DNA of 64,000 nt from Brienomyrus brachyistius (taxonomy: Eukaryota > Chordata > Actinopteri > Osteoglossiformes > Mormyridae). Positions 11,613 through 26,600 of the stretch are shown here, piece after piece. Each line of letters opens with the position of its first letter. Within the stretch, counting starts at the first letter, position 1. The stretch is from positions 19,344,214-19,408,213 of the forward strand of contig NC_064541.1 in assembly GCF_023856365.1 (NCBI RefSeq), given 5' to 3'. The notes below the pieces were generated by a model, which searched no databases, was not told the DNA's origin, and saw only the letters and a program-made list of their open reading frames with translations. The translations under genes were made by a program, and so were the position numbers.

Positions 11613-14600
11613 CTGGACGGAAAGGAAGGTTTATAGTTAGGGGGCAGTGCCGTGCGGTCGATCCCTGGCAAATTATGACCCACCTAGTTTGCCTCTGTAA
11701 CAACATAATGCATAATTTGCTAATGGATAAAGTAGGGAAATTATGCAGCTGTCTTTTTGAATTCGGTTGTGGTGACCCCCCCCCCCACAGCAAGCCATAA
11801 AACACTGGGCACAAGGCTGGCCTTTCCTTCCACCAAGTAACCAACTTTTTTCACCAAATACGAGGTGTTACTGGAGCAGCAGAGAAGCAAGAAATGAGCT
11901 CATTAATACAAATTCCAGTTCAGGCAGAGGCCTGTCATCCAGTGCTATTCTTTTTAATCATATGACAGACGTGCCGTTTTCTACACTGCTACAGTAAACC
12001 ATCTTGTCATGTAAGGAGAAATTGTATGTTATGCTACAAAAAAAAGTCTCATAGACAGTGCAGTTCACGTGTGTACACTTATATCACGTTGGCAGCAAAC
12101 AAATCTTGTGTCTTCCGTTCTCAGGTCTCTATGGTGTCCAGCAAGCAGGCATCTCCTCAGCCACATCAGCCTTGTTAGTCAGACATAAACCAGTTGAGTC
12201 AAATTCACCCCATGAGACCAGGCCGTATACAAGAGGGAAACACACATGCCTGAGCGTTTAGTGTGTCAATTACGGTCCGCGTTTTACATTTACATTTACA
12301 TTTACAGGATTTGGCAGACGCCCTTAGCCAGAGCGTTTTCACTACCGGTGCGTTTTAACCAAGATGTTCCTGAGAGAGCCACCCACATACTGTAGGTACT
12401 GTACATCTGAACACCATTCAGAACTGAACCGGAAATGGCCTGGATATTTTGTTACAATCCCATTAATTGGAACTGAATTTGAACTGCGGTTGAAAACTGC
12501 AGAATTGCTATTTGAATTTGAATTTAAGGACATAGAATTAAACAGGATTTGAATTCAAATAAATTCATATACATACTGTAGATGCAGTTGTAACATCCAT
12601 CCATCCATCCATTTTCCAAACCGCTTATCCTACTGGGTCGCGGGGGGTCCGGAGCCTATCCCGGAAGCAATGGGCACGAGGCAGGGAACAACCCAGGATG
12701 GGGGGCCAGCCCATCGCAGGGCACACTCACACACCATTCACTCACACATGCACACCTATGGGCAATTTAGCGACTCCAATTAGCCTCAGCACGTTTTTTT
12801 TGGACTGTGGGGGGAAACCGGAGTACCCGGAGGAAACCCCACGACGACATGGGGAGAACATGCAAACTCCGCACACATGTAACCCAGGCGGAGACTCGAA
12901 CCCGGGTCCCAGAGGTGTGAGGCAACAGTGCTAACCACTGCACCACCATGCCGCCCCGCAGTTGTAACAATACAGTTTAATGTATGGATGGTGCACTGCC
13001 CCCCCCCCAAGCATTTTTTCACTGCCAGCAAGACTTCCTCACCTTCAAGATGGTGATGTTCCAGGTGAAGTTCTCCACGGCCTTGTGCAGTTTCCTTCCT
13101 TTGAGGCCCTCCTTAACCGCCAAGCTGGACAGCTTCTCATGAAACTCCATCGCTTCAAGAAAGAATATCGGACTGTCTGAGTCACCATACAGGAGCTTCC
13201 ATTGACAGCAGTTAAGGCTTTCTCCAGACCAGGGATGATAAATGGTCTATGTTACCAGTGTGTGATGATTCTATCTATTATCTATAAGGAGAATAGTCAA
13301 TAAAGACCATTTCTGTCAAGGTACTGTGTTATAACTGAGACCTACTGGACAGTAAAATAGACTGAGGAAAACAGCATCAAAAATTTGTATTTGAAGAAGA
13401 CTTTGAAGCGGAATTTAACTTGCATCATAAACATATTTGGTTAAGAATGTTGCTTGTTAAAATGTGACTTTTATTTTGCAACATAACATTACTTATGAAA
13501 CTATATATTTTAGCGATGATATTAAATGTAACAATGTAACAATTTTTTTTCTTTAATTATGACCTCATAGTTGCAGTGCAGCTGCACATAGCAAATGCTG
13601 CTATAACCAGATGCCATGGAGTCAACTTGCATACGTTTGGCCTCAATAACTATAGATTAACTGGGATTTTTTTACCAGTCCCTGGCTAGAGGCATGATAC
13701 ATTCTGCACAAAACGGAAAAGGAAATGACTTGAAATAGAAATTTAAATTGCTAGAACACCCTTCGCTAGCCGGCTAAGGAGGACAAGTCTGCCTCCTTCC
13801 TTTGACCTATCGGCCAACTCTGAGAACAATATCTGCTGATTAAATAAATGCAAATTGCAGTGTGATGTTGTAAACATAGCAACACCTATGTGATTGAAGA
13901 GAGGTCCTCACGGTGTGCGTGACACACGCCATTCAAACACAGCTGAGCACTGCCTGGATACCAAACCGAAAACATCCCCCCAAATATGAATTAACAACCC
14001 ATGGCAGGTAGGAGGAACAAAAAGAAACAACAGATCTGTGGAAGGATAAATGGGCAGATCGATAAACAGATAATTAAACCTGACTAAACTCACATGAATC
14101 GCTCGTAAAAATAGTGCGAGGCTAAAGCAGAAAGTGTAAACAGCACAGTGTAAATCCTTCCTTTAACACATAGCGGAAAGTGGAGGACAAACAGATGGAG
14201 AGCTAGCAGTTAGTCAGGGACGGTGCAGAGCAGCATCCTTCCAGGAAGGAACTGTTTGAGAAATGCGTTTCATTGTTCCATACAGCATGAGGCCCTGCTG
14301 GGTTCTTTGCAATCTTCCTTGGAGCCAAACACATGGTCCTAAAAGGCAGGCAGCCCCACCTACACAGTAGAAATGCACTGTGTATTCCGGCCACAATCCC
14401 ATAACAGTGTATTCCGGCCACAATCCCATAACAGTGTATTCCGGCCACAATCCCATAACAGTGAGTCCCCCTCAGACTGGGACACGAATTACCATACGTT
14501 CCTTCTTCTGCACTTCAACACTTCAAACAAATGACCCAGGTGTTTGTAAATAGTAGGGCTGGCACATATAATATGCTACTTTGCCATGGTCATCGTTACA

Positions 14601-17600
14601 GAAGATTACTCCTGTTATAAGGACGGGAATCAGGCATTCAGTTTAAGGTCCGGTCCCTGTGGAGGAGGAGATCAGCCGTTTGAATAGAAGCGATCAGCAT
14701 AACAAGAAACAAAAAAAACTGATCTTTATCAGACAGGTGTTTATGACCACAGCAATGCCTCCGACTGGATGTGCTTTGTCCTTCGCACCGCTCTCTGTAA
14801 ACTCTGGATACTGTAGTGCGTGAAAATCCCAGGAGGGAAGCTGTACCTGCGACGCTGGAACCTCCACATACCACATCAACAATCCAACTAGGGTCAACAT
14901 CCCTTTGATGTGGCGTCTTAGCCGTCGGAATGCTTGTCCCAACAGTAAGCAGACCTCTGCACTCTGCCTTCCCATTCGCTGTCTGAAGGCACCGTCTGTA
15001 TTAACCATCAGGTGCGTCTCGCAAACTGGCCACCAAGTGTAATTAGGATTAGGGGATTTTCGACTCTTCTGTCTCTGGTATAATAGTGTTCCAGTATCAG
15101 CAAGCGGTTATCTGTAATGAATTAGCTCCCATGTTATGCTGAAGGTGACTCATTTCAGAATAGAATTTAATGCTGTAAGTGCAGTGATTAGTACCGGCCT
15201 AATCTTACGGACATGACCTACAGCCGATGAGGTCGGGACAGTTAGGAAATTACTTCCAAGATGTTTAGACTTGCATCATTTTCACCACTTGAGACCCAGT
15301 TTTCTTGTCCCTCCCTGCTTAACACATACATTATAAAAATCGTGTTGAATGTATAAGAAGTGCTGAGGTACACAAGTCTGGGGATATTATGGCTTCAAAC
15401 AAACTATTAGTGCTAAGATTTTGCCCATGTGACAGCGGTGAAAATGACAGAAGCAATTTTAGGAGAGGAAAAGGAATGACATGGTATCAAGACATAGTTT
15501 GGCAATAATGACAATATAACAGTGAATGGTGAAAAAGGCGGGGGGGGGGGGGGGGGCTTTTGGCACCCAGGGAAATTGATTATAAAGTTACACATAAATG
15601 CATGGCATTCTGGCAACGTTCAGGTAAATGGGGCATAGTATGAGAAAATTGGGGGAGTTTCATATGACTGGAGTTTTAAAGGTGACAAAAGCCTTGTGTT
15701 TGTACAAAGTTATGCTATACATAATGTTTTACATTGTGTTCAATTACATTCGGTTTAAATTCTTCCAAAAAGGTATGAAGGCTTTTGTGGCATTGTGATA
15801 AATTGCTAAAATGTGTATTTTTTACAAATAAAGAACCATTTCCACCCTAATTTGCTGAGCTACCTAATATAATGCAACAATCTGCAATCAAATTAAACCT
15901 TTTCAACACAGCAAGAAAATGCCTGATGCACATTGAATTATGGGGAGTTTATTCTGTTTTTCATAGTAATTTTACATTAATCTGTTATCATGAACTGTAT
16001 CCCACATTTGTTGTGCAGTTGTCTAGAAGAGAAATGCATGGTAGGCAGGTATAGTAATCTTGTCATGGTCTCCAGGCGAGCTGAGATCCTGCAATGCATT
16101 AGTAACTATGCACAATGGATTGATCTTAATCTACAACCATTTAGTATCCAACAAAGACCAGACTAAAAAATAATGACTATTTGGGAGTTTGCTTATTGTG
16201 AATTCTCAGCAACCCTGTACTGGATAAGTGGTTGGAAAAAAGAACGCATGGACTTACCAATAATCAGATTTTTTTCTCTCTCTCTGATTAGTAATTCTAA
16301 AGCAATTTCGGTGCAAATTGATTAGCATGTGGGCAGCTACTCTGTTATAACTGACTGGTTAATAGTGTAATAGTATGTAGAAAATGTTAAACTCAAAGAA
16401 TATGGAGCAGCACAGACCGATAACCATACTGTAGGTGAAGGGTTCAGGGCAGGGAAGTTTACTCCCCAATATTTAATTTGTATTTAAAGTAAGTAATTAA
16501 GTTATTAAGGAAGCTTCACATGTTTTTGGTGCTATAATGGTCCAGGATCTCCAGAAATGTGCTGAACGTTCCAACTGAAGAATCTTTTGGTTCGAACTGC
16601 TCACATGCATCTTGTGTGAAGTTTAACAAGCATTCTTCATCTATTCCTATATGGACTATCAGGATTTTATATCATACTTGCATGTTGAGGGATGGGCGAC
16701 ATGGTGGTGCAGTGGTTAGCACTGTTGCCTTACACCTCTGGGACCTGGGTTCGAGTCTCCGCCTGGGCCACATGTGTGTGGAGTTTGCATGTTCTCCCCA
16801 TGTCGTCGTAGGGTTTCCTCCGGGTACTCCAGTTTCCCCCCACAGTCCAAAAACATGCTGAGGCTAATTGGACTTGCTAAATTGCCCGTAGGTGTGCGTG
16901 TGTGAGTGAATGGTGTGTGAGTGAGCCCTGCGATGGGCTGGCCCCCCATCCTGGGTTGTTCCCTGCCTCGTGCCCATTGCTTCCGGGATAGGCTCCGGAC
17001 CCCCCGCGACCCAGTAGGATAAGCAGTTTGGAAAATGGATGGATGGATGGATGGATGGATGGATGGATGGATGGATGGATGTTGAGGGATTTTGACGAAA
17101 GATCTCAGACATGGCTGGAACAAACACGATTCATAAAAAATTCTCACGGTGACTATGGGACAGCATACAGTAGATCTGAATAGGACATAGATCTGAAGGT
17201 GCAAGTATCATACAAACATCTGCGAGGTCTCACTGCAAACAGAGAACGACAAAGTGATATAAGGCTCTGAGAAGCATTAGACAGCAATTTTATCATGGAG
17301 TCACATGGTCGGAATTTTGCAAGTGTTTGCTGATGTTAGTATATTTTGGCTCATATATATAGACACATATCAGAAAAGTTAACAAGTCTTATAGGAATCG
17401 TGTGCCTCCTTCACTGAAAATACTGAATTGCATTGCATTATATCATGAACACAGTGCTATCACATCTCAGCCATATGTATCAGAATGTATCACTTGTGCC
17501 ACCGCTGAGCCATTGTCTCAAACACTAAGCCTTAATTACGACCAGTCATTAGCATTTCATGAAAATCTGGTTCATAATCAACGCCACCCCTCTGTCGTTT

Positions 17601-20600
17601 TCCAGTCTTCCTTCTCCACTGCAATTTCGAAATTCTCTCGCACCCGTATCTGCTCGTCATACAGATCTATGCAAATAACCACTTCATTCCCCATTCAGCG
17701 CATGCATTATGAATGTGACGCGCTAAGTATCTCTAGATTTCAGGGTAAGAAACGATGGCGTGCCCTGTGTAATCATGTTACCGTATACAGCTAAGACAAT
17801 TTCAGAATGTGTTAAAAAGGGATGATTTTCTTAGCCTTTCAAGTCAAGAGTTTAATTTTCAGGGAGCAAAAATAGTTTAACTCTCTCCACTCATGATCTT
17901 CCAGGATCAGTCTTTTTGCCCCAGTTAAATGCATATTACATTCCTGTCACCCTCCCTCAGAAAGTGTACCTCAATTAGCTTGAGCCTGAGTAATTTTTGT
18001 TTTCCATATTAGACGACATATTAGTTATCAAGTTTTGATTTGCCATAAATCCCTCCTTTAGCAGTGGAATAGATATTTATGTAGCTCTTTAGTTTAAGGT
18101 CTGCTCCTCAATTGTTAATAAATGGTTACTCATCATTTGATAATATAGTAATATGTGGATTCATTCACAAACAAATTCAGAAATATATTACAGTTTTATC
18201 TTACGCCTGGTATTTACAAAGGTGATTTATGAGCTCTTAAGTAAAAATTTGCCAGACTAGATTAAATATCTTACATATAATATGTTCTAAATTTGACTGT
18301 TAGTGTTTTTTCTACTAATATATTGCCAAATGATTAGTAACGGTTTATTAAAAGCTAAAAAGCAGACCTTTATCATGTTACAGATATTTATGGAAGTAAT
18401 AAAGAAATACAGGAGGTTGCACTGTAACGCAAATAAATGTGACCCTCCATTCATGATAAAATATAGAATTAAAAAAATGATTTACAATATTTGATTTATA
18501 TACGCATGTCTGTGTGCTTCCTTGTTGATATGTCAACTCGCATCACCAAGAAACTGTGTTTTACAGTAAATCAATAACAAAAGTAGCATTTTCTGGGAAC
18601 TTGATCTCTGACTTTGTTTGATGCCCAGTTTGATGCCCAGTTTGATGCCCAGTTTGATGCCCACTGACCATAGCTAAGCCCAAATCACTCCATGGCACTC
18701 AAATGAAACCAAAGAACCTCAAACCAAAAGAGATAGAACGGAGCGTTATCCAGCATTTACAGGTTGTCTTGTCAATCTTAACTATTTCCTTCCAAAGCTG
18801 GTGATCATTCGTGACACACTGTATAAGTGCCGTGGTAGATCTCGTGGTTCTGTAAGAAGCATCACTTCAGATCTCTGTCCGGAAAAAAACGTCTCTCACC
18901 TTTGGTTTGCGTCTGTAGGATCTTCTCACACACAGCATCTGACTTCTCAATAACAGTCCTGCTTGTCTGTATCATCTACAAAACAGGGGGAAAAAGTTTA
19001 AGAAACAAAACCTTGACTGCGGTTGGTTTTTCTGTCTGACACGGGTCTCCACTGCAGGTTCACCGTAACTTTTGGCTCTCGACATTTGGAAAGCGTTGTA
19101 AGTCCCCATGTACATGTCAAGGGCGTTAGATACCAAGACGTCTTAATATTAATCCTGATTCCACAACAATGAGTATACAGGGGTATTCGACGGCTCCTGT
19201 AGAGCACAGAAAAAGAGGGTAAAGCAGAAGTGCTTACAATAGCTTTGAAGCGGCAGAGTATCATGAAGGACAAGGGAGAGACAAAGGGGGGGTCAGAGGC
19301 CGCCACGACCCTCCCTTGGAAACCTCTAGCAAAAATATTCAGGCACAGACTTTATTTATAGCAGTAGCTATAAATACTATAATGCTGATTGAGAATTTGC
19401 TGCTGGCGCCCCCTGCTGATGGGTCCTGGTGGGCTTCTTCAAAACCTCCCTGTATATTCTTTACAAACTTTTGAATGTACAAAAATACTGGATAATTCGT
19501 ACTCAGGCCACTTTTTCTGTTCATTCTGAAAAACAATTCATATTCCGGTTCCCGTTCGAACTAGAATATTCCGATGTGCATTAGTCCGTCATGCATATAA
19601 AGTGAAATACATTCACTAAATTTATGGACAATATATGATCTAAAGTAACAAAACTCTTATTACACAGAATGGAATCAAGATTACTATAAAGTCTTAAGAA
19701 GATGCCTTGTTTATACACTTATTGCTTACAAATAAATTCTTTAGGAGCCACATAACACCTGAAAGATCATGCTAGGGAAAGTTCATCGAATTTCCGGTCA
19801 TCAGAACACTGTCTCACTGCAAAACGAAGGTCAGCAGTTCTAAGAATACTTGGCTTCTTATGTGACCCCATAACCGAAAAACAACACCGGGCTGAGAATA
19901 ACAAATGTTGCGGTACAAGCGCTAAATAAAAAAAAGCCTGTTAGCCAGGATATGAGCGCAGTTCCTGCTTTCCGTTCTCTGGGGCCATCCAGCCGCCCAC
20001 CGTTCAGCCTCGACTCCTGATGTCTAAACTTGGTGGTTTACAGAGCTGAGCAGAGGCTGAAAAAAGGGGGGTGCAGCAGGCCAAGCAAGTTCTGGAGCTG
20101 CATCTCGCAGATCAGTTTGGGGGCTTTGGGGGCACTGATAGCGAAGGCAGGAGATGCCGAGGTGCCGGTAAAGAAAAACTGTCTGCCACATGGACGTCTG
20201 CCGGCGGGAGGCGGGCAGCTGGAGGGAGGCGGGCAGCTGGTGGGAGGCGGGCAGCTGGTGGGAGAGCTTTCATTAAAGCAGCAGCCACCGTGAGCTGAAA
20301 CAGAAGCTTAAATGGACGGCTTCCCTCAGGCTGTAATTCAGACACTCCACTGCACATGCGCTGCCTCCACTGCACTCCGCTGAACGATCACAGCACGACA
20401 AACCAAAAGTGTGTCGGGATCATGCCTGCTTCGTACAAACGTCAGGCTTGAATGATAATGACGCCTTTCCAGCGCAGGCAAATGCACGGCGCGTTACCCT
20501 CCGAAAAGCCCAGAGGCTATGACTACAGCACCCATTAAGATGCATAAGGTGGTCAGCTAGCATGCCTGTTCTTCCAGGACTAATTTGCAGTGAGTGTGGG

Positions 20601-23600
20601 TGTATGTCATTAGCCCAGGTAGAGGCACATTATGAAAACATTACATGAATAAGAGTGAGTTCCATGCTGATGTAATAAAGGAGCAGCTGTACCCTCAGAC
20701 CCACATGCTCTGCTAATGAACCAAATCTGCAGTCTAATCCAGCCGCATGGAGACAATATCCAGCTACACGATGACGCCTCGCCTGACTCACACCCCACGC
20801 ATTCGGCACAAAGAGCACTGAGGCGAAATCTTCTCTTCATAATCCTCCTGTCCAGAGCACTCAAAGTTCCCCCAGACATAAATCTGACAGAGTACTTAAA
20901 ATGGCAGACAGACATACAAAATTAAAGGTCTGGTACCACGATAACAATTTTCTTAAATATTAAAATCTTTTGAATTTTGGGCGTCTATCATCTTGATGAG
21001 TACAATGCAATGAGCTTCCCTTGGCTCTGAAAGTACCATCTTTCTATAATGCAACTTATGTTACAAGGAGCAAAACCATAACAGGTCACAGTTTTAAGAC
21101 CGTGGGCTTTATAAAGCCTTCGCGAGCCACCGGCCTAAATGAAGCTGAAATTTTGATGTGGCTTTTTGAGAAAAAAAAAGCCCAGGAGCTTACAGCTTCG
21201 TAAGTGGCCAGCACCTTCCTCATCACTTCAGGCAGCGTTCCCTGGGGCTCCATGGCGGGGTACTGGTCCGCCAGGCTGAACAGAAAGAGAGGGCTTTTGT
21301 CCGCCCCCGTGAAGAGGGACGAAAGGGCAAGGATGCACTGCATGAAGTTGGCCACCGCAGACAGTCCACACAGCTCCTTGAAGGACACGATGGCATTCTA
21401 GACAGAGACAAGGGGAGCAAGAGGCCAGGTGAGGAAATTCTGTTGCAGTTTTTCTATCATAACTTGTTATTATATTGTGCTATTACCTGGTTCACAGCTA
21501 AAACACCAGTAACCAAGCATACTCATCCAGAAAACAGTTTTCAGGGGTATATTCCAATAATATCACATTAATCATTAAACTGGCTGCACCTTGCAAAGTT
21601 TAATTCCATCAATGCTAACATGCAAAGAAGAGTAATTCTCAGGTAGCGGTATCTACTTCTCGGTCAGCAGCGCGCAGATGTCGAGAACGATTTAAATTTT
21701 AAGTGCTGATTTTCAACATTTGCACATTATATCACATTCAATAAGCTTCAGGAACAGGCTTCAGCCAAGCTGTTAATGTTGTTTACTGTCTGTCTGTAAT
21801 CTTAATGTCTGATGTGTTGTAGCTTTCGGGCTGGCTTGCGAGGAGCACATTCTAACAAGGGTTTCCTGGCAATAGTGCATTACGCCGAAAGACAAAGCTA
21901 TTTCCAAGATGATTACCGTTCTTCGTATTTATTGGGCTGTCCTTCCTGTCTGCACAAAGAACACTGTGTTCGTAGACTTTCCGTAAAGTGTGCGTACTAC
22001 TGCTGAATTCATTAATCATCATTCACATTACTCAGCTTTGTTTATGAATAATATTATACGACAAACTAAAGCATAAGGACAGTAACCTTAGAGTAACATT
22101 GACCGCTGGGCCAAGGTGAATTACTGGGCTTTTTCATTAAGTACTTAATTAAATTAAATACTTGATGTATTTCTGTGCATCTTCCAGGCCAATAAAACAT
22201 CATTTATGAATTTTCTGACTGCACTGTTTCCACTGGATGATTTGTGGGATGAGAAGAGGGAAAACTGGAGTAAAGATGACAAAACGAACGTAGCAAGGAG
22301 AAACAAAAACAAACAAGCATCATTTTGTCAGCACGAGGACAAACACATGAGAATGAAGTAAGCAGTGTCAGAGATGAGAATAAACAGATTCTAATATTTT
22401 AACAAAAAAAAAAAGTATAGATGGGCTTGGGGATCATTATACTGTGGTATATAGTATTTTCACTGTATTTTCAAAAACAACGCCATTCCAGTGTTTTGAA
22501 ATCTCAGTGATAAAATTAGGGGGAGGGGGTTTAAAAAATACAGTGGTAAACCGCCCAAGTCGAGACACAGGCAGGGCAGTGAATATGTGCCCTGGGTTTG
22601 TCAGCAATAAATAAAAACTGAAGAGTGGTATAGTCAAATGTCTGATATATACAGTACAGCTGAAAAGTATGGACACAATTAAAAAGGTTTATCTGTACCA
22701 TTCTCGACATTTTAGAATATTATAAAGACATCAAAACTATAAAATAACACATATGGAATTATGCACTGACCGAAAAAAGTATTAAGCAAAAAAATGATAA
22801 TTTGTCGGGGGGCAGCTCAGTGGGTTGGGACTCAGAAGGTTGCTGGTTCAAATCCCATGGTTGGTAGAGTGATGCCACCAGTGGGCCCTTGAGCGAGGCC
22901 CTTTACCCTAATCGCCCCAGGAACCGGCTGACCCTACGAACTCCTCTAACCCAGTTCCATGTGGTGGCCTCCTGGGAGGCTTTTCCAGCTCCTGAAGGAG
23001 GTCCCACATATGCTGAGCTCTCATTGGCCGCTTTTTCTTCTCTCTCTGGTCAAACTCCCCCAAAAGGTCAGGTGGCCGGGTCATGTGATGCAACACTATC
23101 ACTGTCCTTATTAGGCGGTTTGGCAACTGTAGTTGTTTAAAGTTATACCTCAGTAATGAAATATGTTTAGGGCGAACGACTGAGGAAGTAGGACAGCATT
23201 ACATTAGCAGCTTCTTTTTTGTTGCTAATAAGCCACCACATTTCATGTTGTTTTTTTTCGCCAAACACTGTCAATAAAGCATTACACACTTTACCCTGAG
23301 TGCATTTAAATGACTGTTAAAATGGCAAAATGAATTACGGACATATATTAATATAAGTGCTTTCCTCAAAAGAAGGATTTACACTCTTTCCATTTATTCT
23401 CTCTTCTTTCACTCCCTCGCTCCTCATTTCAGAGACAGAGGTGTCCTCCATTCCTTAAATTGCAATCTGCTTTTAGTTTTATTGCTACCGTGAGCTGCAG
23501 CAGGAAAACAAGGGTGTGTTATACAAGTTTGTTCCATTTTAAATATTAAACGGTACAGCCAACAAAGGAGAGAAAAACACAAGCAAAAAATCTTTCACAC

Positions 23601-26600
23601 GGCAAGCTGTTATGGTTTACAGCTGCAGCAATCTGGCACCATTCATCTGTGCAAAATTCTTCCAGTACATGCAAGTTTGACAATCGCAAGGCCAAAGGGA
23701 GGCTGGTGACACTCTTGATTTCATATGCATCGATAAATGGAAAAAGGAAAGAAATGTAGCATCACGTACGAAAAATACACGTCACGCAGAAAAATTAATC
23801 GTGAAGATTAATGCTGAAATTTTAAGACAATGCTTGTTCGGAACCCTAACCTGGAGGTTCTCGCGCAGGTCGGTGGCCTCTCTCAGAGGCTGCGTGGCCG
23901 TCTTGAAGACCTCGTCCACGGTCTTGATGAGCAGTACCCTCATGGCAGCATATTCACGACCCCGCTTGCCCTTGCGAACGGAGAGGCCGCGCTTGTGCGG
24001 CTTCCCACCGCCCCGCCGGTTAGTGACGGCGATGTGAACGAACAGCCAAGTGTGCGGAAGGATGTCCCCTGACAGAGACTGCAGCGGAACGTGCCGGAAG
24101 CCCGGCTGCAGGCACTCGAAGGCGATGGCATACTGGCCGATAAACTCGTCTCCGATGTAGTCGTCGTCAAGCACTACGAAACGCACCATCGCCAGTTCAG
24201 GGAGTTTTATTTGAAACTCAAAGCTCTCGTCAAAGATTGGGTTGTCCCCATTCTGGTGGACGGTTTTAGTTCTTTTCTCGGCACAATCAGCTGGAATGCC
24301 GTGGACCTCTACGTAGACGTATGGATCAACGATGTCACCTTTGGCACCCGAGCCCTTGGGCTTAGGCAAATTCTGCCCGCTGATGATCTTAAGATGAAGT
24401 AGCTGAGGAGACACCCCTGGGACAGAGTCTTTAGTGTTACCACTAAAGTACGACACCTCTTCTCTCATGATGGCTGGGCGCAGAACATAACCACAGTTCC
24501 CATTCTGTCGAAACCAAGCATTATTAAGGTCCATCATCAAGCCAGGCGTTTGGAAATTCAGAGCCACAATTTGACAGCCGTACTTCCAGAAGTCCTGAGG
24601 GTTCATGTTGCTGGAGTCGATTCTCATTGGGCTTGGGTATACTCGAGCCAGGAACTTTTTGTTATAGTTCACAAAGTCTCCAGGACTGTCATTAGCGCAG
24701 CGGTTGGCAAGGACCTCATTAAAGGAACAGATCTCCCAGAATTTCTGAGTCTGGAATGTTGTTTGGAAGTCCTTGAACCTAACAGATTTACATAGCGTCA
24801 CTAAATCTGACAGTTCCTTGGACAGCTGAAATGTTGGAAGGGGAGTGATACAATGTTCTTCTCCTGAATCACACCTGACCCTCCGGGACACTTCTGCACC
24901 CTCGTCCTCATCTGACACATCACCCTCGGGGCCTGTGCAGTTTGCCGGTACCTTCTTGGCCTTCAGTAAAATTTTACCCTTCAGCATATATGGGGAGGGT
25001 AGATAGCTGTCCTCTGATTTGGGCGGGTCAGTGTAAATCTTATCTCCTAGAATCTTCTTCAGGTGCTGATACAGAACTTTCTGCTGCTCTATTGAACAGT
25101 GATTTTCCAAACAAAGGATCAATGGATACTCCGAAGCAACAAAGCCATACTTATTGATGACATCGATGATGCTGTGAAATGCAATCTGAGATGTCATGGT
25201 GTGGCCTGTAAATACCACTGGCTCATTATCTGGCCCATCCCAAACGTCCAACTCCACACTCCGACATCCCATTCTTAGGGCACGGATGTACCCTGTGATG
25301 TCAGAAGGGCCTCTGAACTGATCCTCTATTAAGTAGGTGTTATGGGATGAGTTGATGTAGTAATGTGACAGGGGCTGGTTCATGTCCTGACACACTGTTT
25401 TCTGCTGGGGATCAAATATGTGGCACTCAGGTGACATGAGGTAATTTGTGAAGCCATCCAGAGAAAGCCACCCATTCAGCTGTCCCTCTCTGGAGGCTTC
25501 GTAGTTCTGTATCACCTCCAAACTGGTCTCTTCACTTACTTGGGCCACCCCCTGCTCCGCCTCCAGAAACATCATCAGGTCTTTGGTGTCTAGGAACTCC
25601 TTATTGCTGGAGAACTGTACCAAAAGGAAGTAAACTTCTGGTCTAGTGCAAAGGTCATGAAACACTTCAATGAACTCATCCACGGTGACATCATTTCCTG
25701 TTTTGTTGTGAGTCTTGTGTAACTCTTTGAACCTGAGCTCTATTTTGCCACTTTTTAGTCCAGGATTGAACTTTTTGATCAGTGACACAGCAGCGCATAA
25801 AGCTACTTGCTTCTGTCCGTCTGTGTTGGCCTCAGAAAAGAGATCTGAGAGCCAAGACGAGCGCAAGTTGTCTCGGTTCTTCTCAATCATGTCCAGCGTG
25901 TGTTTCCCATAAGATACCAAGTAGCGCAGCCCAGTCACCCAAACGTTTGCCACGTCTGCCGAGTTCGCCACCAAATCCAGCGACTCGTAACTGTCCCCAT
26001 ATATGACCGAAAAGGCGCAATCCTCGGAAATCTGCTCATACAGCCCGTTCGTCCTGAAAATGTCCGTGTTCTTTCCCGCCCGCACCTCCTTCACGGACCG
26101 GATGTCGATCCTTGCTTTGTCGGACTCCTTTTTCGACGGCTCCCACCTCAGCGACTGCATGTCGGCCTCGAGCAGGAAGAAGCGGCAGTAAACGCGGGAG
26201 TTGGAGCGCACCTTCCGCAGCTCTGAGCCCTCCACCATAGCGCCGATGCAGTCGTTGGCGCTGCTTATCTTCTTCTCCGTGGGCATGCTGCTGAATGAGA
26301 CGGTTTTCTTCCGCTCGTTGCGCTGCCTTGTGCCATCCTGAAAAAGCAGAGGATGAGTCACAAAAGCTGCAAAGGCCCCGCGAGACTGTTAACGGAGCCG
26401 ACTGTGTACTGCAAGTCAACAATAAAGCAACTGTGCTCGCAGGGCAGAAGCTGAATCGCATGGTGATTTGAAAAAAGCAAATCAAGGAATTACTGTCATT
26501 GTTTGCAGACTTTAAATAGTGTAATATATGCATTAAACTATGTAATATCTAATGCAACTTCACAGTAAGAGTCACTCTACTTTGCTGTCCACGATTCCTA

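Larger units (their letters stand above)
13153..18899 (-). other. plcl2 intron 4
   Basis: 5747-nt intron bounded by GTGAGA at 18899 and TTGAAG at 13153. It holds the Tc1 remnant, the 27-bp triplet, SINE copy B, a G17 run (15540-15556) and the 12-bp repeat. Confidence 0.9.

Noticed and set aside
22805..22880. Possible tRNA gene
   Set aside because: A- and B-box-like motifs are present but the acceptor stem does not pair and the SINE body continues, so it is a tRNA-derived retroposon.
23782..23850. Extension of the plcl2 large frame past exon 2
   Set aside because: The reading continues 22 codons into intron 2 only because no stop occurs. The conserved donor CAG|GTTAGG and the exon 3 join at NAIVSF define the end.
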